Assembly (NCBI RefSeq): GCF_013283645.1
Contig: NZ_JABEKV010000001.1
Span: 570,699-634,698, forward strand
DNA from: Sinorhizobium psoraleae
GTDB lineage: Bacteria > Pseudomonadota > Alphaproteobacteria > Rhizobiales > Rhizobiaceae
DNA: 64,000 nucleotides
Direction of reading: 5' to 3'
Part shown: positions 24,952-32,766 of the stretch, piece by piece
Layout of the letters: the number at the start of each line of letters is the position of its first letter
Position numbering within the stretch: the stretch's first letter is position 1
Notes under the pieces: generated by a model
The model's input: the letters and a program-made list of their open reading frames with translations, nothing else
Database searches by the model: none
What the model was told of the DNA's origin: nothing
Position numbers and translations under genes: made by a program

Positions 24952-26445
24952 GTCGGCCTTGTGGCGTCGGGCCGGGAACAGGATCACGTCGCGGATCGAC
25001 GGAGCGTTCGTGAGAAGCATGATCAGCCGGTCGACGCCGATGCCGAGGCCACCGGCCGGCGGCATGCCCTGGTCGATCGCATCGAGGAATTCGTCGTCGA
25101 GCTGCTTTGCCTGCTCGCCTCGCGCATGCGCCTGCTCGAGCTGCTCGACCATGCGGGCGCGCTGCTCTTCCGGATCGTTGAGCTCCGAGAAGGCGTTGCC
25201 GAGTTCCCAGGTGTTGCAATAGGTTTCGAAACGCTCGACGAGGCGCGGCTCGCCCGGCACTTCCTTGGCGAACGGCGAGATGTCCTTCGGGAAATGCGTG
25301 ACGTGGGCGGGCTGGATCAGCGTCGGCTCCACCTTCTCCTCGAAGACGAAAGCGAGGCATTCGCCCCAGGTCCAGTCCTTCTCGACCTCGAAGCCGGCGG
25401 CCTCGGTTGCGGCGCGCGCCTCCTCGTCGGTCTTCATCGCGAGGAAGTCGATGCCGGTCGCTTCCTTGACGGCGTCCGGCATGGGCACGCGGCGGAACGG
25501 TCCCTTGAAGGAGATTTCCTTGTCGCCGTAGGTGAACTCCGTCGTTCCATGGATCGAGATCGCCAGTTCGGCGAACATCCGCTCGACGAGGTCCATCACG
25601 TCCTCGTAGTCGGCGTAGGCCCAGTAGCACTCCATCATCGTGAATTCCGGATTGTGCCGGGTGGAGACGCCTTCGTTGCGGAAGTTGCGGTTGATCTCGA
25701 AGACCTTGTCGGTGAGCCCCGAGACCAGCGTGCGCTTCAGGTACAGTTCCGGCGCGATGCGCAGGAACATGTCCAGCTTCAGCGTGTTGTGGTGCGTCTT
25801 GAAGGGCTCGGCGGTCGCGCCGCCATAGACCGAATGCAGCATCGGCGTCTCGACTTCCATGAAGCCGTCGTTCTCCATGAAGCGGCGGATCCCGGATACG
25901 ATCCGGCTGCGCTGCTGGAAGCGGAGCTTCGACTCCTCGTTGGTCATGATGTCGAGGTGGCGCTTGCGGTAGCGCAGCTCGATGTCCGAAAGCCCGTGCC
26001 ACTTCTCCGGCATCGGTAGAAGCGACTTGGTCAGCATCGTAATCGCTTGCGCATTGATCGTGAGCTCGCCGCGCTTGGTGCGGCGGACGATGCCCGTGAC
26101 GCCGATGATGTCCCCGATATCGATCATCGGCAGCAGCGCCCGCGCCTCTTCCGGAGTCGTGTCCTTGTGCGAGAAAATCTGGATCTTGCCGGAAGCGTCA
26201 TGGATATCCATGAACATGCCGGAGTTGCGCGAGGAAAAGACGCGACCGGCGACGATCACGATGTCCTGCGTTTCGGTGTCCGGCTCCAGGCTTTCATATT
26301 TCGCCGCGAGTTCCGCATTGGTCATCGTCCGGTGGAAATGCGCCGGATAGACGTCGCCGATCTGCTCGCGCAAGAGCTTCAGCTTCTGTGCGCGCACTTC
26401 CGTAGCGTCGGAGGAAAGGCTGGCCGTTGCTGTCTTCTCGTTCAT
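24949..26445 (-). CDS. lysS: Lysyl-tRNA synthetase, class II
   Basis: Charges tRNA-Lys; essential and cytoplasmic. It has 498 residues, a normal length for class II LysRS. An N-terminal OB-fold anticodon-binding domain (about 60-160, VAGRVFSSRNSGMFMDIHD) precedes the catalytic domain with motif 2 (FRNEGVSTRHNPEFT) and motif 3 (GGLGIGVDRLIMLL). It lies 10 bp downstream of gltX, so the two synthetases form an operon. The stop codon TAA uses the last bases of the adjoining repeat. Confidence 0.96.
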   Translation of the reverse strand: MNEKTATASLSSDATEVRAQKLKLLREQIGDVYPAHFHRTMTNAELAAKYESLEPDTETQDIVIVAGRVFSSRNSGMFMDIHDASGKIQIFSHKDTTPEEARALLPMIDIGDIIGVTGIVRRTKRGELTINAQAITMLTKSLLPMPEKWHGLSDIELRYRKRHLDIMTNEESKLRFQQRSRIVSGIRRFMENDGFMEVETPMLHSVYGGATAEPFKTHHNTLKLDMFLRIAPELYLKRTLVSGLTDKVFEINRNFRNEGVSTRHNPEFTMMECYWAYADYEDVMDLVERMFAELAISIHGTTEFTYGDKEISFKGPFRRVPMPDAVKEATGIDFLAMKTDEEARAATEAAGFEVEKDWTWGECLAFVFEEKVEPTLIQPAHVTHFPKDISPFAKEVPGEPRLVERFETYCNTWELGNAFSELNDPEEQRARMVEQLEQAHARGEQAKQLDDEFLDAIDQGMPPAGGLGIGVDRLIMLLTNAPSIRDVILFPARRHKAD

Positions 26446-26455
26446 GGTGCTGTCC

Positions 26456-27913
26456 TTACTTTCCGCTGCCCGCCATCGATGCGACGACCTGTGCCGCGAC
26501 CTTCAGGCGCTGGCGGACGACCGCGCGGCCGAGGAGTTCCATCGAATCGAACAGCGGCAGCGAGCGCTGCGAGCCCGATACGGCGACGAAGAGCGGCGCG
26601 ACGATGGCCTTCAGCTTCTTGCCCATGCGCTCGGCGATAGCGCGCAGTTCCGCTTCGATCGATTCCTTGTTCCATTCGAGGATCTTTTCAAGATCCGGCT
26701 GCACGGTATTGAGGATATCGAGCAGCTCCTCGGGCGAGGCTTTCACGCCGGCAAAGGCCGCCGGCTGCAGGCCGAGATCCGACTTGAACAGGAAGGCGGC
26801 GAGGTCCGGCAGTTCGCCAAGCTTCGAGATCCGCGACTGGGCGAGCTTCAGGCCTTCCTTGAGGCGATCGTTTTCGGCCGCCCAGACAAAGACGCGTGCG
26901 GCGAAGTCTTCTTCTGAAAGCTTCTCGCGGATCCAACGCGCGTTCAGCCAGTCGAGTTTCTGGATGTCGAAGATCGCGCCGGCCTTCGAGAGGTTTTCCG
27001 GATCGAACTTTTCCGCCAGTTCTTCAACCGTCAGCAGTTCCTCGCCTTCAGCGATCTGGATGAAGAACAGGCCGAGGAAGTTCATCAGCGCCTCCGGCAG
27101 GTAGCCGAGGGCGGTGTAATAGGAGATGGAAGTCGGGTTCTTGCGCTTCGACAGCTTCGACTTGTCGGCATTGCGCATCAGCGACAGATGCATGAACTTC
27201 GGCGGCTCAAGGCCGAGATACTGATAGATCAGGATGTGCTTCGGCACGGAAGCAAGCCACTCCTCGCCGCGTGCGACATGGGTGATCTTCATCAGATGGT
27301 CGTCGACGACGTTGGCCATGTGGTAGGTCGGCATGCCGTCGGCCTTCAAGAGCACCTGCATGTCGACCGCATCCCACGGAATCTCGACGTCGCCGTAAAC
27401 GCCGTCATGAAACTTGCAAGTGCCTTCCGTCGGGATCTTCATGCGCACAACGTGCGGTTCGCCGGAGGCAACGCGCGACGTCACTTCCTCGGCCGAGAGG
27501 CTAAGGCAGAGCCCATCGTATTTCGGCGGCTTGCCGGCGGCGCGCTGCGCCTCGCGCATCTGCTCCAGCCGCTCGGGCGTGCAGAAACAGCGGAAGCCGT
27601 GGCCGTTCTCGACGATCTTCTCCACATAGGGCTTGTAGATGTCCTTGCGGTCGCTCTGGCGATAGGGGCCGTAGGGGCCGCCGACATCGGGGCCTTCGGA
27701 CCATTTCAACCCACACCATTTCAGCGCGTCGAGCACCTTCTGTTCGAACTCCGGCGTCGAGCGCGTCGCATCGGTATCCTCGATGCGCAGGATGAACTCG
27801 CCGCCGTGCTTCTTCGCGAAGAGGTAGTTGAACAGCGCGATATAGGCTGTGCCGACATGCGGTTCGCCGGTGGGTGAGGGTGCAATGCGCACCCGGACTG
27901 CTGAATCTGTCAT
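26456..27913 (-). CDS. gltX: Glutamyl-tRNA synthetase
   Basis: Charges tRNA-Glu. The ATG at 27913 (MTDSAVRVRIAPSPTGEPHVG) gives 485 residues. The class I HIGH-type motif is in PSPTGEPHVG at residues about 12-21, and the KMSKS-type motif is KLSKR in the middle. The C-terminal half is the helical anticodon-binding region. An in-frame extension to 28156 lacks family similarity. First gene of gltX-lysS; rhizobia often carry two GltX proteins, and I cannot tell from this window whether another exists. Confidence 0.95.
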   Translation of the reverse strand: MTDSAVRVRIAPSPTGEPHVGTAYIALFNYLFAKKHGGEFILRIEDTDATRSTPEFEQKVLDALKWCGLKWSEGPDVGGPYGPYRQSDRKDIYKPYVEKIVENGHGFRCFCTPERLEQMREAQRAAGKPPKYDGLCLSLSAEEVTSRVASGEPHVVRMKIPTEGTCKFHDGVYGDVEIPWDAVDMQVLLKADGMPTYHMANVVDDHLMKITHVARGEEWLASVPKHILIYQYLGLEPPKFMHLSLMRNADKSKLSKRKNPTSISYYTALGYLPEALMNFLGLFFIQIAEGEELLTVEELAEKFDPENLSKAGAIFDIQKLDWLNARWIREKLSEEDFAARVFVWAAENDRLKEGLKLAQSRISKLGELPDLAAFLFKSDLGLQPAAFAGVKASPEELLDILNTVQPDLEKILEWNKESIEAELRAIAERMGKKLKAIVAPLFVAVSGSQRSLPLFDSMELLGRAVVRQRLKVAAQVVASMAGSGK

Positions 27914-28439
27914 GGTCTTTGCCCGTTTCGACGTGCTTCTGGCGCCTTGCCGGGTGAATTTCCAGCTTGTGGGCGCGCATTTTATGGGAAGGAAAGGCCC
28001 ACAAGGGTGCCGCACCAGCGGTATCGGCGGGCAATTCCAGTCGGCTGGCGTGAGACCATAGAAAGCCCCGTATGTCAACGGAAAGTGGATAGGCCCGTTC
28101 CTGTTGGCGTCGCCAGTGTGAGGCGGTCCGGAGGCGACAAGTGCACTGCGGGGCAAGCCCTGATCCGATCGGGTAAGGCCGGCGTGGCATGTGGCGACGT
28201 TTTATTGGAACGTTCGCGGGAGTCATGCGTTTATCGGGTCGAGGACGCGGACCGTGTCAACCGGACGCGACGGAAGTGGAGAACGCGGGAATTTTTCCGG
28301 TTTCCTCCCGTGACCAACGAAAATGGTAGTCGAACTCCCAACCCGTCCGGTTCGTATCCTCACTTGTCTCCCGCAAAGAGGCCTGCATTCGGGCGAATGC
28401 AGGCCTTCTTGTTTGTGTCGTCGGTCATGACGCTGCGTG
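27914..28439. other. Gene-free region upstream of gltX
   Basis: No coding region with family support is seen in these 526 bp. On the minus strand, TTGACA-like -35 hexamers occur at 28255-28260 and about 28073-28078, either of which could serve gltX, though neither has a convincing -10. A strong hairpin at 28380-28405 closes the right end. A small RNA is possible but unproven. Confidence 0.4.
28380..28405. terminator. Strong perfect-stem terminator
   Basis: GGCCTGCATTCG pairs perfectly with CGAATGCAGGCC around a two-base GG (in practice an 11-bp stem with a 4-base loop). On the plus strand it is followed by TTCTTGTTTG, on the minus strand by TCTTTG. It lies 34 bp past the stop of the minus-strand terC gene. 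No plus-strand gene precedes it. Confidence 0.7.
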
Positions 28440-29195
28440 CTAGTGCAGCTTTCCCGCCCGCTGTTTTCTCAGGCGGGCGTTGCGGGCGACCATGTTCAGC
28501 ACCTCGACGAGGGCCGAGAACGCCATTGCGGCATAGACGTAGCCCTTGGGCACATGGAAGCCCATGCCTTCGGCAATCAGCGTAGTGCCGATCATCAGCA
28601 GGAAGGCAAGCGCCAGCATCACGATCGTCGGATTGTTTTCGATGAAGTTGGCGAGCGGCGTCGCCGCGAAGAGCATGACAGCAACGGCAACGACAACGGC
28701 CACGATCATGATCGGCAGATGCGGGGTCATGCCGACGGCTGTGATGATGCTGTCGACCGAGAAGACGAGGTCGAGCAGCAGGATCTGGCCGATCGCGGCG
28801 GCAAAGCTGTTGATCGCCGACGTCGCGATGAAGTCCTCGTCGTGATCGCTCGGATCGACATTGTGGTGAATCTCCTTGGTGGCCTTCCAGACAAGGAAGA
28901 GACCGCCGGCGATCAGAATCATGTCCTTCCAGGAGAAGGCGTGGCCGAGGGCTTCGAAGACCGGTTCGGTCAGTTGCACGATCCAGGCAACGGTGCCGAG
29001 CAATGCCAGTCGCATGATCAGCGCGAGGCCGATACCGATGCGACGGGCGCTGACGCGGCTGTCGGCGGGCAGCTTGTTCGTGAGAATTGAAATAAAGATC
29101 AGGTTGTCGATGCCGAGCACGACCTCCATCACGATAAGGGTAATCAGGGCAACCCAGGCGGCGGGGTCCTGTGCAAGCGTCAGGATTTCCTGCAT
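28440..29195 (-). CDS. TerC-family integral membrane protein
   Basis: Seven-helix TerC/YkoY-type inner-membrane protein of 251 residues from ATG 29195 (AAAGGAAAG 9 bases upstream). [13 protein letters not shown] and [13 protein letters not shown] carry the paired acidic residues in membrane helices that mark the family. Members characterised elsewhere export manganese or load it onto secreted enzymes; whether this one does is not shown. A charged loop ([13 protein letters not shown]) follows the third helix. I see no yybP-ykoY type leader upstream. An in-frame extension to 29234 is rejected. Confidence 0.9.
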   Translation of the reverse strand: MQEILTLAQDPAAWVALITLIVMEVVLGIDNLIFISILTNKLPADSRVSARRIGIGLALIMRLALLGTVAWIVQLTEPVFEALGHAFSWKDMILIAGGLFLVWKATKEIHHNVDPSDHDEDFIATSAINSFAAAIGQILLLDLVFSVDSIITAVGMTPHLPIMIVAVVVAVAVMLFAATPLANFIENNPTIVMLALAFLLMIGTTLIAEGMGFHVPKGYVYAAMAFSALVEVLNMVARNARLRKQRAGKLH

Positions 29196-29305
29196 CGGCG
29201 ATCTTTCCTTTCTCGGTGGCGCGTCGTCGCGCAAGATTCGCCGCAGTATTTAAGGATACTTCCTGACGTGGCAAGCGCCCTCGCGTTTTTCGCGGTGGCG
29301 TTGTC

Positions 29306-29412
29306 CTACAGCGCCGCGCGCCTTATCGGACGCGCGAAGGACGCTGTAGCACTTTGAATTGCTGCATGTTTTATCCTCAAATCGCCTCCGATTTTAAGGA
29401 AACATGCAGTAG
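29306..29412 (+). repeat. RIME-like double-palindrome element
   Basis: Two nested stems, CTACAGCG...CGCTGTAG then CTGCATG...CATGCAG, ending CATGCAGTAG at 29412. It ends exactly one base before the stop codon of the AraC-type gene (TGA at 29415-29413). With the copy at 30262-30367 it brackets that gene. Confidence 0.9.
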
Positions 29413-30252
29413 TCACGCTTTCAACGGCACCCAGATTTCGACCACGCCCATGCCGGAGTGCGGGTCGAAACGCTCGTCGTAACGCTCGAACAGGTCCGGC
29501 GTTTCGCCGTGCTCGTAACCGGATTCGGGAAACCACGTCCCGAAAACATAGTGAGCGGTGGTCGCGATCCCGGAAACATGGCCGCGATGAATAAAGACCG
29601 CGTAACGCTGCTTCGGCAGTTTCAGCGTCGAGAAACCCGCGGGCAGCGCGTCGGCGTCCTGGACTTCGGCGGCCGCCATGTAACGGAACCTGCCGGTTTC
29701 ACCATCGGCCTGGGTGCAGACGCCGTAGGCAACATTGCCGCGCTGGCCCGGAATATTGCCGAAATAGGCGTTGAAGCGCTGCCAGAGCGAGGGAATGCCC
29801 TCGGTGCGGTTGTAGGCATAAACTTCCGCCAGACCGGCAAGCAGGAGTGCGGGGCTCTCCACGAACCGCGGCGGTTCGATCTTCAAAGTGCGTGTATCGT
29901 CCATTCTGATTGGCTCCATCAACATGACGTTGCAGACATGCCTCTGTTTGCGGATGGATTCCGGCGTCACGCCGAATTGCTCGCGAAAGGCACGGGTGAA
30001 GGCTTCATGCGAGCCGTAGCCCGCATCGAGAGCCACTTGGAGGATATTCGATGTGCCATTGGCAAGCGCCAGCGCGGCCTCGCTCAGACGACGCCCGCGA
30101 ACATAGGCGCTAATCGATCGGCCGGTTGCAAGACCGAAGACGCGGGACAAATGGTAGCGCGACAGGCCCGCAGTCTCGGCGACATCGTCCAGCGATATAT
30201 CCTCAGCGAAATGGCTCTCGATGAACCAGATCGCCCTGCCGATGGCACTCAT
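29413..30252 (-). CDS. AraC-family regulator with GyrI-like effector domain
   Basis: Transcription factor of 279 residues. The N-terminal pair of helix-turn-helix motifs (about residues 5-105: DDVAETAGLSRYHLSRVF and LQVALDAGYGSHEAFTRAFREQFG) is joined to a C-terminal GyrI/SRPBCC-like ligand-binding domain (about 125-279), the SoxS/Rob-like layout of multidrug-responsive activators. The ATG at 30252 is preceded by AAGGAG; a GTG six bases earlier is less likely. The ribosome site borders the upstream repeat. The gene stands alone between two repeats in the same orientation; its targets are unknown. Confidence 0.88.
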   Translation of the reverse strand: MSAIGRAIWFIESHFAEDISLDDVAETAGLSRYHLSRVFGLATGRSISAYVRGRRLSEAALALANGTSNILQVALDAGYGSHEAFTRAFREQFGVTPESIRKQRHVCNVMLMEPIRMDDTRTLKIEPPRFVESPALLLAGLAEVYAYNRTEGIPSLWQRFNAYFGNIPGQRGNVAYGVCTQADGETGRFRYMAAAEVQDADALPAGFSTLKLPKQRYAVFIHRGHVSGIATTAHYVFGTWFPESGYEHGETPDLFERYDERFDPHSGMGVVEIWVPLKA

Positions 30253-30261
30253 GTTCACTCC

Positions 30262-30367
30262 TTACAGCGCCGTGCGTCTTCTAAGGTGCACAAAGACGCT
30301 GTAACATGTTGAATTGCTGCATGATTTTATCCTTAAGTCGGTTCCGATTTAACGAATCATGCAGTAG
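30262..30367 (+). repeat. RIME-like double-palindrome element
   Basis: Degenerate first stem (TACAGCGCCGTGCG...GACGCTGTA) and a well kept second stem (CTGCATGATT...AATCATGCAG) ending in GTAG at 30367. It lies immediately upstream of the AraC-type gene, so any promoter for that gene lies within or beyond this element. Confidence 0.85.
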
Positions 30368-30469
30368 TAGACAAGCAAGGTCTTACGGCCTCGTCAAAGG
30401 ACGCATTTGATCGTGGTTGCTGGATTTGGCAGAGAACGGTGCTGCGCGACGTGAAGGCAAGGGCCGTGG

Positions 30470-31165
30470 CTAGCCGCCGTTGGATTTTCGGCCGTAGGCG
30501 GCCAGGAAGACGCAGATGGCCGATTCCACGTTCTTTTCGATGCGATCGGCCGGGGGGGCGTCGCACATGCCGAAAAGGCGGCCCTTGAAAAAACCGGCCA
30601 TTGAAAGCTCGATGAACTGTTTCGCTGCGAGTTCCGTATCGTCGATCGAGAGTTCGCCTGCCGCCACCTGCTGGTCGAGATAGGCCTTCAGCACCGTGTA
30701 GCCGTTTTCTGGCGTTGCAGTGAAAAAACGTTGCGCCAGCTGCGGCATCCGATCGATCACGCCAAGCACGGTCCGCATTGCTCGGATCGTGTAGTCGGAC
30801 GTTATGCTGGTAACGAGAGTCACGGCGAAATCGTGAAGTGCTTCCTCGATCGGTTCAATGTCGTTTAGCGACTGCTTGATGCTGCTGACGATGCGGTTAC
30901 GCTCGCGCGCGATTAGGGCTTCGAACAGGTCTTCCTTATTCTCGAAATAGACGTAGAGCGTGCCCTTCGAAACGCCCGCCTCGCGCGTGATATCGTTCAT
31001 GCTGGCGGCGTCGAAGTTGCTCCTCATGAAAACGCGTTTGGCGCCTTCGAGGATTTGCTCGCGTTTGACCGGATCCTCGCCGGCGGCGTGCCGCCCACCG
31101 CTCGAAGGGTGCTGTTGCTTATCCTGCAGGGAGTTTTCCTGCGGTGCGCTTTTCGCTGACGTCAT
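30470..31165 (-). CDS. TetR-family repressor, probable regulator of emrAB
   Basis: Regulator of 231 residues. The N-terminal helix-turn-helix (about 33-80) reads REQILEGAKRVF...SMNDITREAGVSKGTLYVYFENKEDLF, the standard TetR pattern; the rest is a helical ligand-binding and dimerisation domain. The first 30 residues are polar and disordered-looking. It is divergent from the emrAB-type efflux genes across a 252-bp region with two palindromes, which supports a role as their drug-responsive repressor. Its own promoter region has three tandem 7-base repeats. Confidence 0.9.
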   Translation of the reverse strand: MTSAKSAPQENSLQDKQQHPSSGGRHAAGEDPVKREQILEGAKRVFMRSNFDAASMNDITREAGVSKGTLYVYFENKEDLFEALIARERNRIVSSIKQSLNDIEPIEEALHDFAVTLVTSITSDYTIRAMRTVLGVIDRMPQLAQRFFTATPENGYTVLKAYLDQQVAAGELSIDDTELAAKQFIELSMAGFFKGRLFGMCDAPPADRIEKNVESAICVFLAAYGRKSNGG

Positions 31166-31185
31166 GGCTGCCGGACGTTTCCACT

Positions 31186-31206
31186 CTTACATCTTACATC
31201 TTACAT
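31186..31206 (+). repeat. Three tandem copies of CTTACAT
   Basis: Three perfect 7-base units directly upstream of the tetR start codon (31165), inside its 5' region. Such short tandem repeats can change copy number by slippage. Confidence 0.8.
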
Positions 31207-31306
31207 CGTAATGATTTGGATGAAGTGTATCCAAAATCACTAACGCGGACGATTGCAAATAAGGCAAGGGCCGCGGAGAGGACCCCGTACATTTTCTCGG
31301 CCCTGG

Positions 31307-31330
31307 CAATCGAACCGCCTGGTTCGATTG
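31307..31330. promoter_or_regulatory. Palindromic operator 1 in tetR-emrA region
   Basis: CAATCGAACC-GCCT-GGTTCGATTG: perfect 10-base arms around a 4-base spacer. It lies about 90 bp upstream of the emrA start. The core GAACC/GGTTC recurs at operator 2. Likely bound by the divergent TetR protein. Confidence 0.7.
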
Positions 31331-31373
31331 CCTCTTGATATGCGGCTCAAAAGGCGTTATGTCAAGCTCAATC

Positions 31374-31387
31374 GAACCGAACGGTTC
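31374..31387. promoter_or_regulatory. Palindromic operator 2 in tetR-emrA region
   Basis: GAACCG-AA-CGGTTC, perfect 6-base arms, within a wider AATCGAACCGAACGGTTCAGTT. It is centred 62 bp from operator 1 and 37 bp upstream of the emrA ATG, in a position to block transcription initiation or elongation. Confidence 0.65.
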
Positions 31388-31417
31388 AGTTCAATTCCAA
31401 CCAAAAATCGGTGTCTC

Positions 31418-32632
31418 ATGTCCGCTCCCAGCACCTCCAGCGCTGTCCGTGTCCGTCCCGTCGGCGACGATTTCGAAGCCGTGGATGCTCCGAAGACCGA
31501 GGTCACAGCACCCAAGAGCGAGGCCCCGTCGGTCGCGGAGCGTCCCGCCGCCGACGTTTCGGCACCCCGGAAAAAGCGTCGTAGTCCCGTGCTCCCGATG
31601 ATCGGGCTTGTTCTGCTCGCGGCCGCTGCCTGGTACGGTTACGACTGGTGGACCAACGGGCGTTTCATGGTCTCGACCGATGACGCCTATATCGAGGGCG
31701 ACATCGCGACCATCTCGCCGAAGGTGTCCGGCTATGTCGCCAAGGTCAACGTCGTCGCCAATCAGCACGTGAAGGCTGGTGATCCGCTGGTTACGCTCGA
31801 CGACGGCGACTATCGCATCGCTGCGGAGCAGGCCGAGGCGCAGATCGCCACGCAGAAGCTGGCGCTCAGCCGCTTCGATGCGCAGATCGCCGGGGCGAAG
31901 GCGAGTCTCAACCAGGCCGAAGCGCAGAAGAAAGCCCTTGAGGCGACCGTCCGCGGCGCAGAGCTGACGCAAAAGCGCGCCAGTGACCTCCAGTCCAAGG
32001 CCGTCGGAACGGTCGCCTCGCGCGACAACGCCGATGTCGCGCTCGATCAGGCGCGCGCGAATCTCGTCGGTGCGGAGGCCAACATCGCCGCGGCCAAGGC
32101 GAATATCACCGTGCTCGAGGCCCAGCGCAGCGAGGCGGAAAGCACGATCCGTTCGCTGGAGCTTGCCCGCGACAAGGCCAATCGCGACCTGGGCTTCACC
32201 GTGCTCAAGGCCCCCTATGACGGCGTTATCGGCAACGTCGCGGTTCAGGTCGGCGATCTCGTTTCCGCGGGACAGCGTCTCGCGGCCCTCGTTCCAGTGG
32301 ACCAGCTCTATATCGATGCCAATTTCAAGGAAACGCAGATCGCGCATCTGGTGCCGGGATCCAAGGTTCAGATCCACGTCGACGCCTATGACGACCATCC
32401 TATCGAAGGCACCGTCGCTTCGATCTCGCCGGCGTCCGGCTCGGTCTTCTCGCTGCTGCCGGCGGAAAACGCTACCGGCAACTTCACCAAGGTCATCCAG
32501 CGTGTCCCGGTGCGCATCAAGCTCCCGGCCGACGCGCTGGCGGAAGGGCACTTGCGCGCGGGCTTGAGCGTCGTGGTCGACGTCGATACGCGCACGGCGC
32601 CAAGCCAGTCGAAGGTCGCGGCGGCGCAGTAA
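31418..32632 (+). CDS. emrA: EmrA-type membrane-fusion protein of a multidrug efflux pump
   Basis: Periplasmic adaptor of a tripartite drug exporter, 404 residues from ATG 31418. A proline- and charge-rich cytoplasmic N-terminus (about 1-52) is followed by a single membrane helix (about 53-75), then the biotinyl-lipoyl-like half (DAYIEGDIATISPKVSGYV), a long alpha-helical coiled-coil hairpin (about 125-230, rich in Ala, Gln and Glu), the second lipoyl half (FTVLKAPYDGVIGN) and a beta-barrel domain. It pairs with the MFS exporter downstream; an outer-membrane TolC partner is not in the window. Two palindromic operators precede it. Confidence 0.92.
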   Translation: MSAPSTSSAVRVRPVGDDFEAVDAPKTEVTAPKSEAPSVAERPAADVSAPRKKRRSPVLPMIGLVLLAAAAWYGYDWWTNGRFMVSTDDAYIEGDIATISPKVSGYVAKVNVVANQHVKAGDPLVTLDDGDYRIAAEQAEAQIATQKLALSRFDAQIAGAKASLNQAEAQKKALEATVRGAELTQKRASDLQSKAVGTVASRDNADVALDQARANLVGAEANIAAAKANITVLEAQRSEAESTIRSLELARDKANRDLGFTVLKAPYDGVIGNVAVQVGDLVSAGQRLAALVPVDQLYIDANFKETQIAHLVPGSKVQIHVDAYDDHPIEGTVASISPASGSVFSLLPAENATGNFTKVIQRVPVRIKLPADALAEGHLRAGLSVVVDVDTRTAPSQSKVAAAQ

Positions 32633-32664
32633 GCGCAGGCAATTCAAGCGCTAGCGTGATCTTT

Positions 32665-32740
32665 GCGCGTCCGATCGGACGCGCAGCGCTGCAGAGCGGG
32701 ATGAGGAAAAGTGTGAGCGGTCTTCCGCCCATATCCCGTC
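32665..32740 (+). repeat. Partial mosaic element between emrA and emrB
   Basis: A perfect 20-base palindrome (32665-32684, GCGCGTCC-GATC-GGACGCGC) is followed by the GCGGGATGAGG...ATCCCGTC module also present, inverted, at 16782-16825. It fills most of the emrA-emrB gap and could form strong RNA stems inside the operon transcript. Confidence 0.75.
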
Positions 32741-32766
32741 ACCCATAGAATCGAGGAGTGGCAGAG

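Noticed and set aside
27950..28360. Transfer-RNA or 6S/SRP-like RNA in the gltX upstream region
   Set aside because: A GGTTCG-like T-loop string occurs at about 28359-28364, but no matching stems or acceptor ends pair, so it is not a tRNA; conserved cores of 6S and SRP RNAs were not found.
29100..29300. yybP-ykoY manganese riboswitch ahead of the TerC gene
   Set aside because: The upstream interval is short and lacks the conserved loop sequences; none could be traced.
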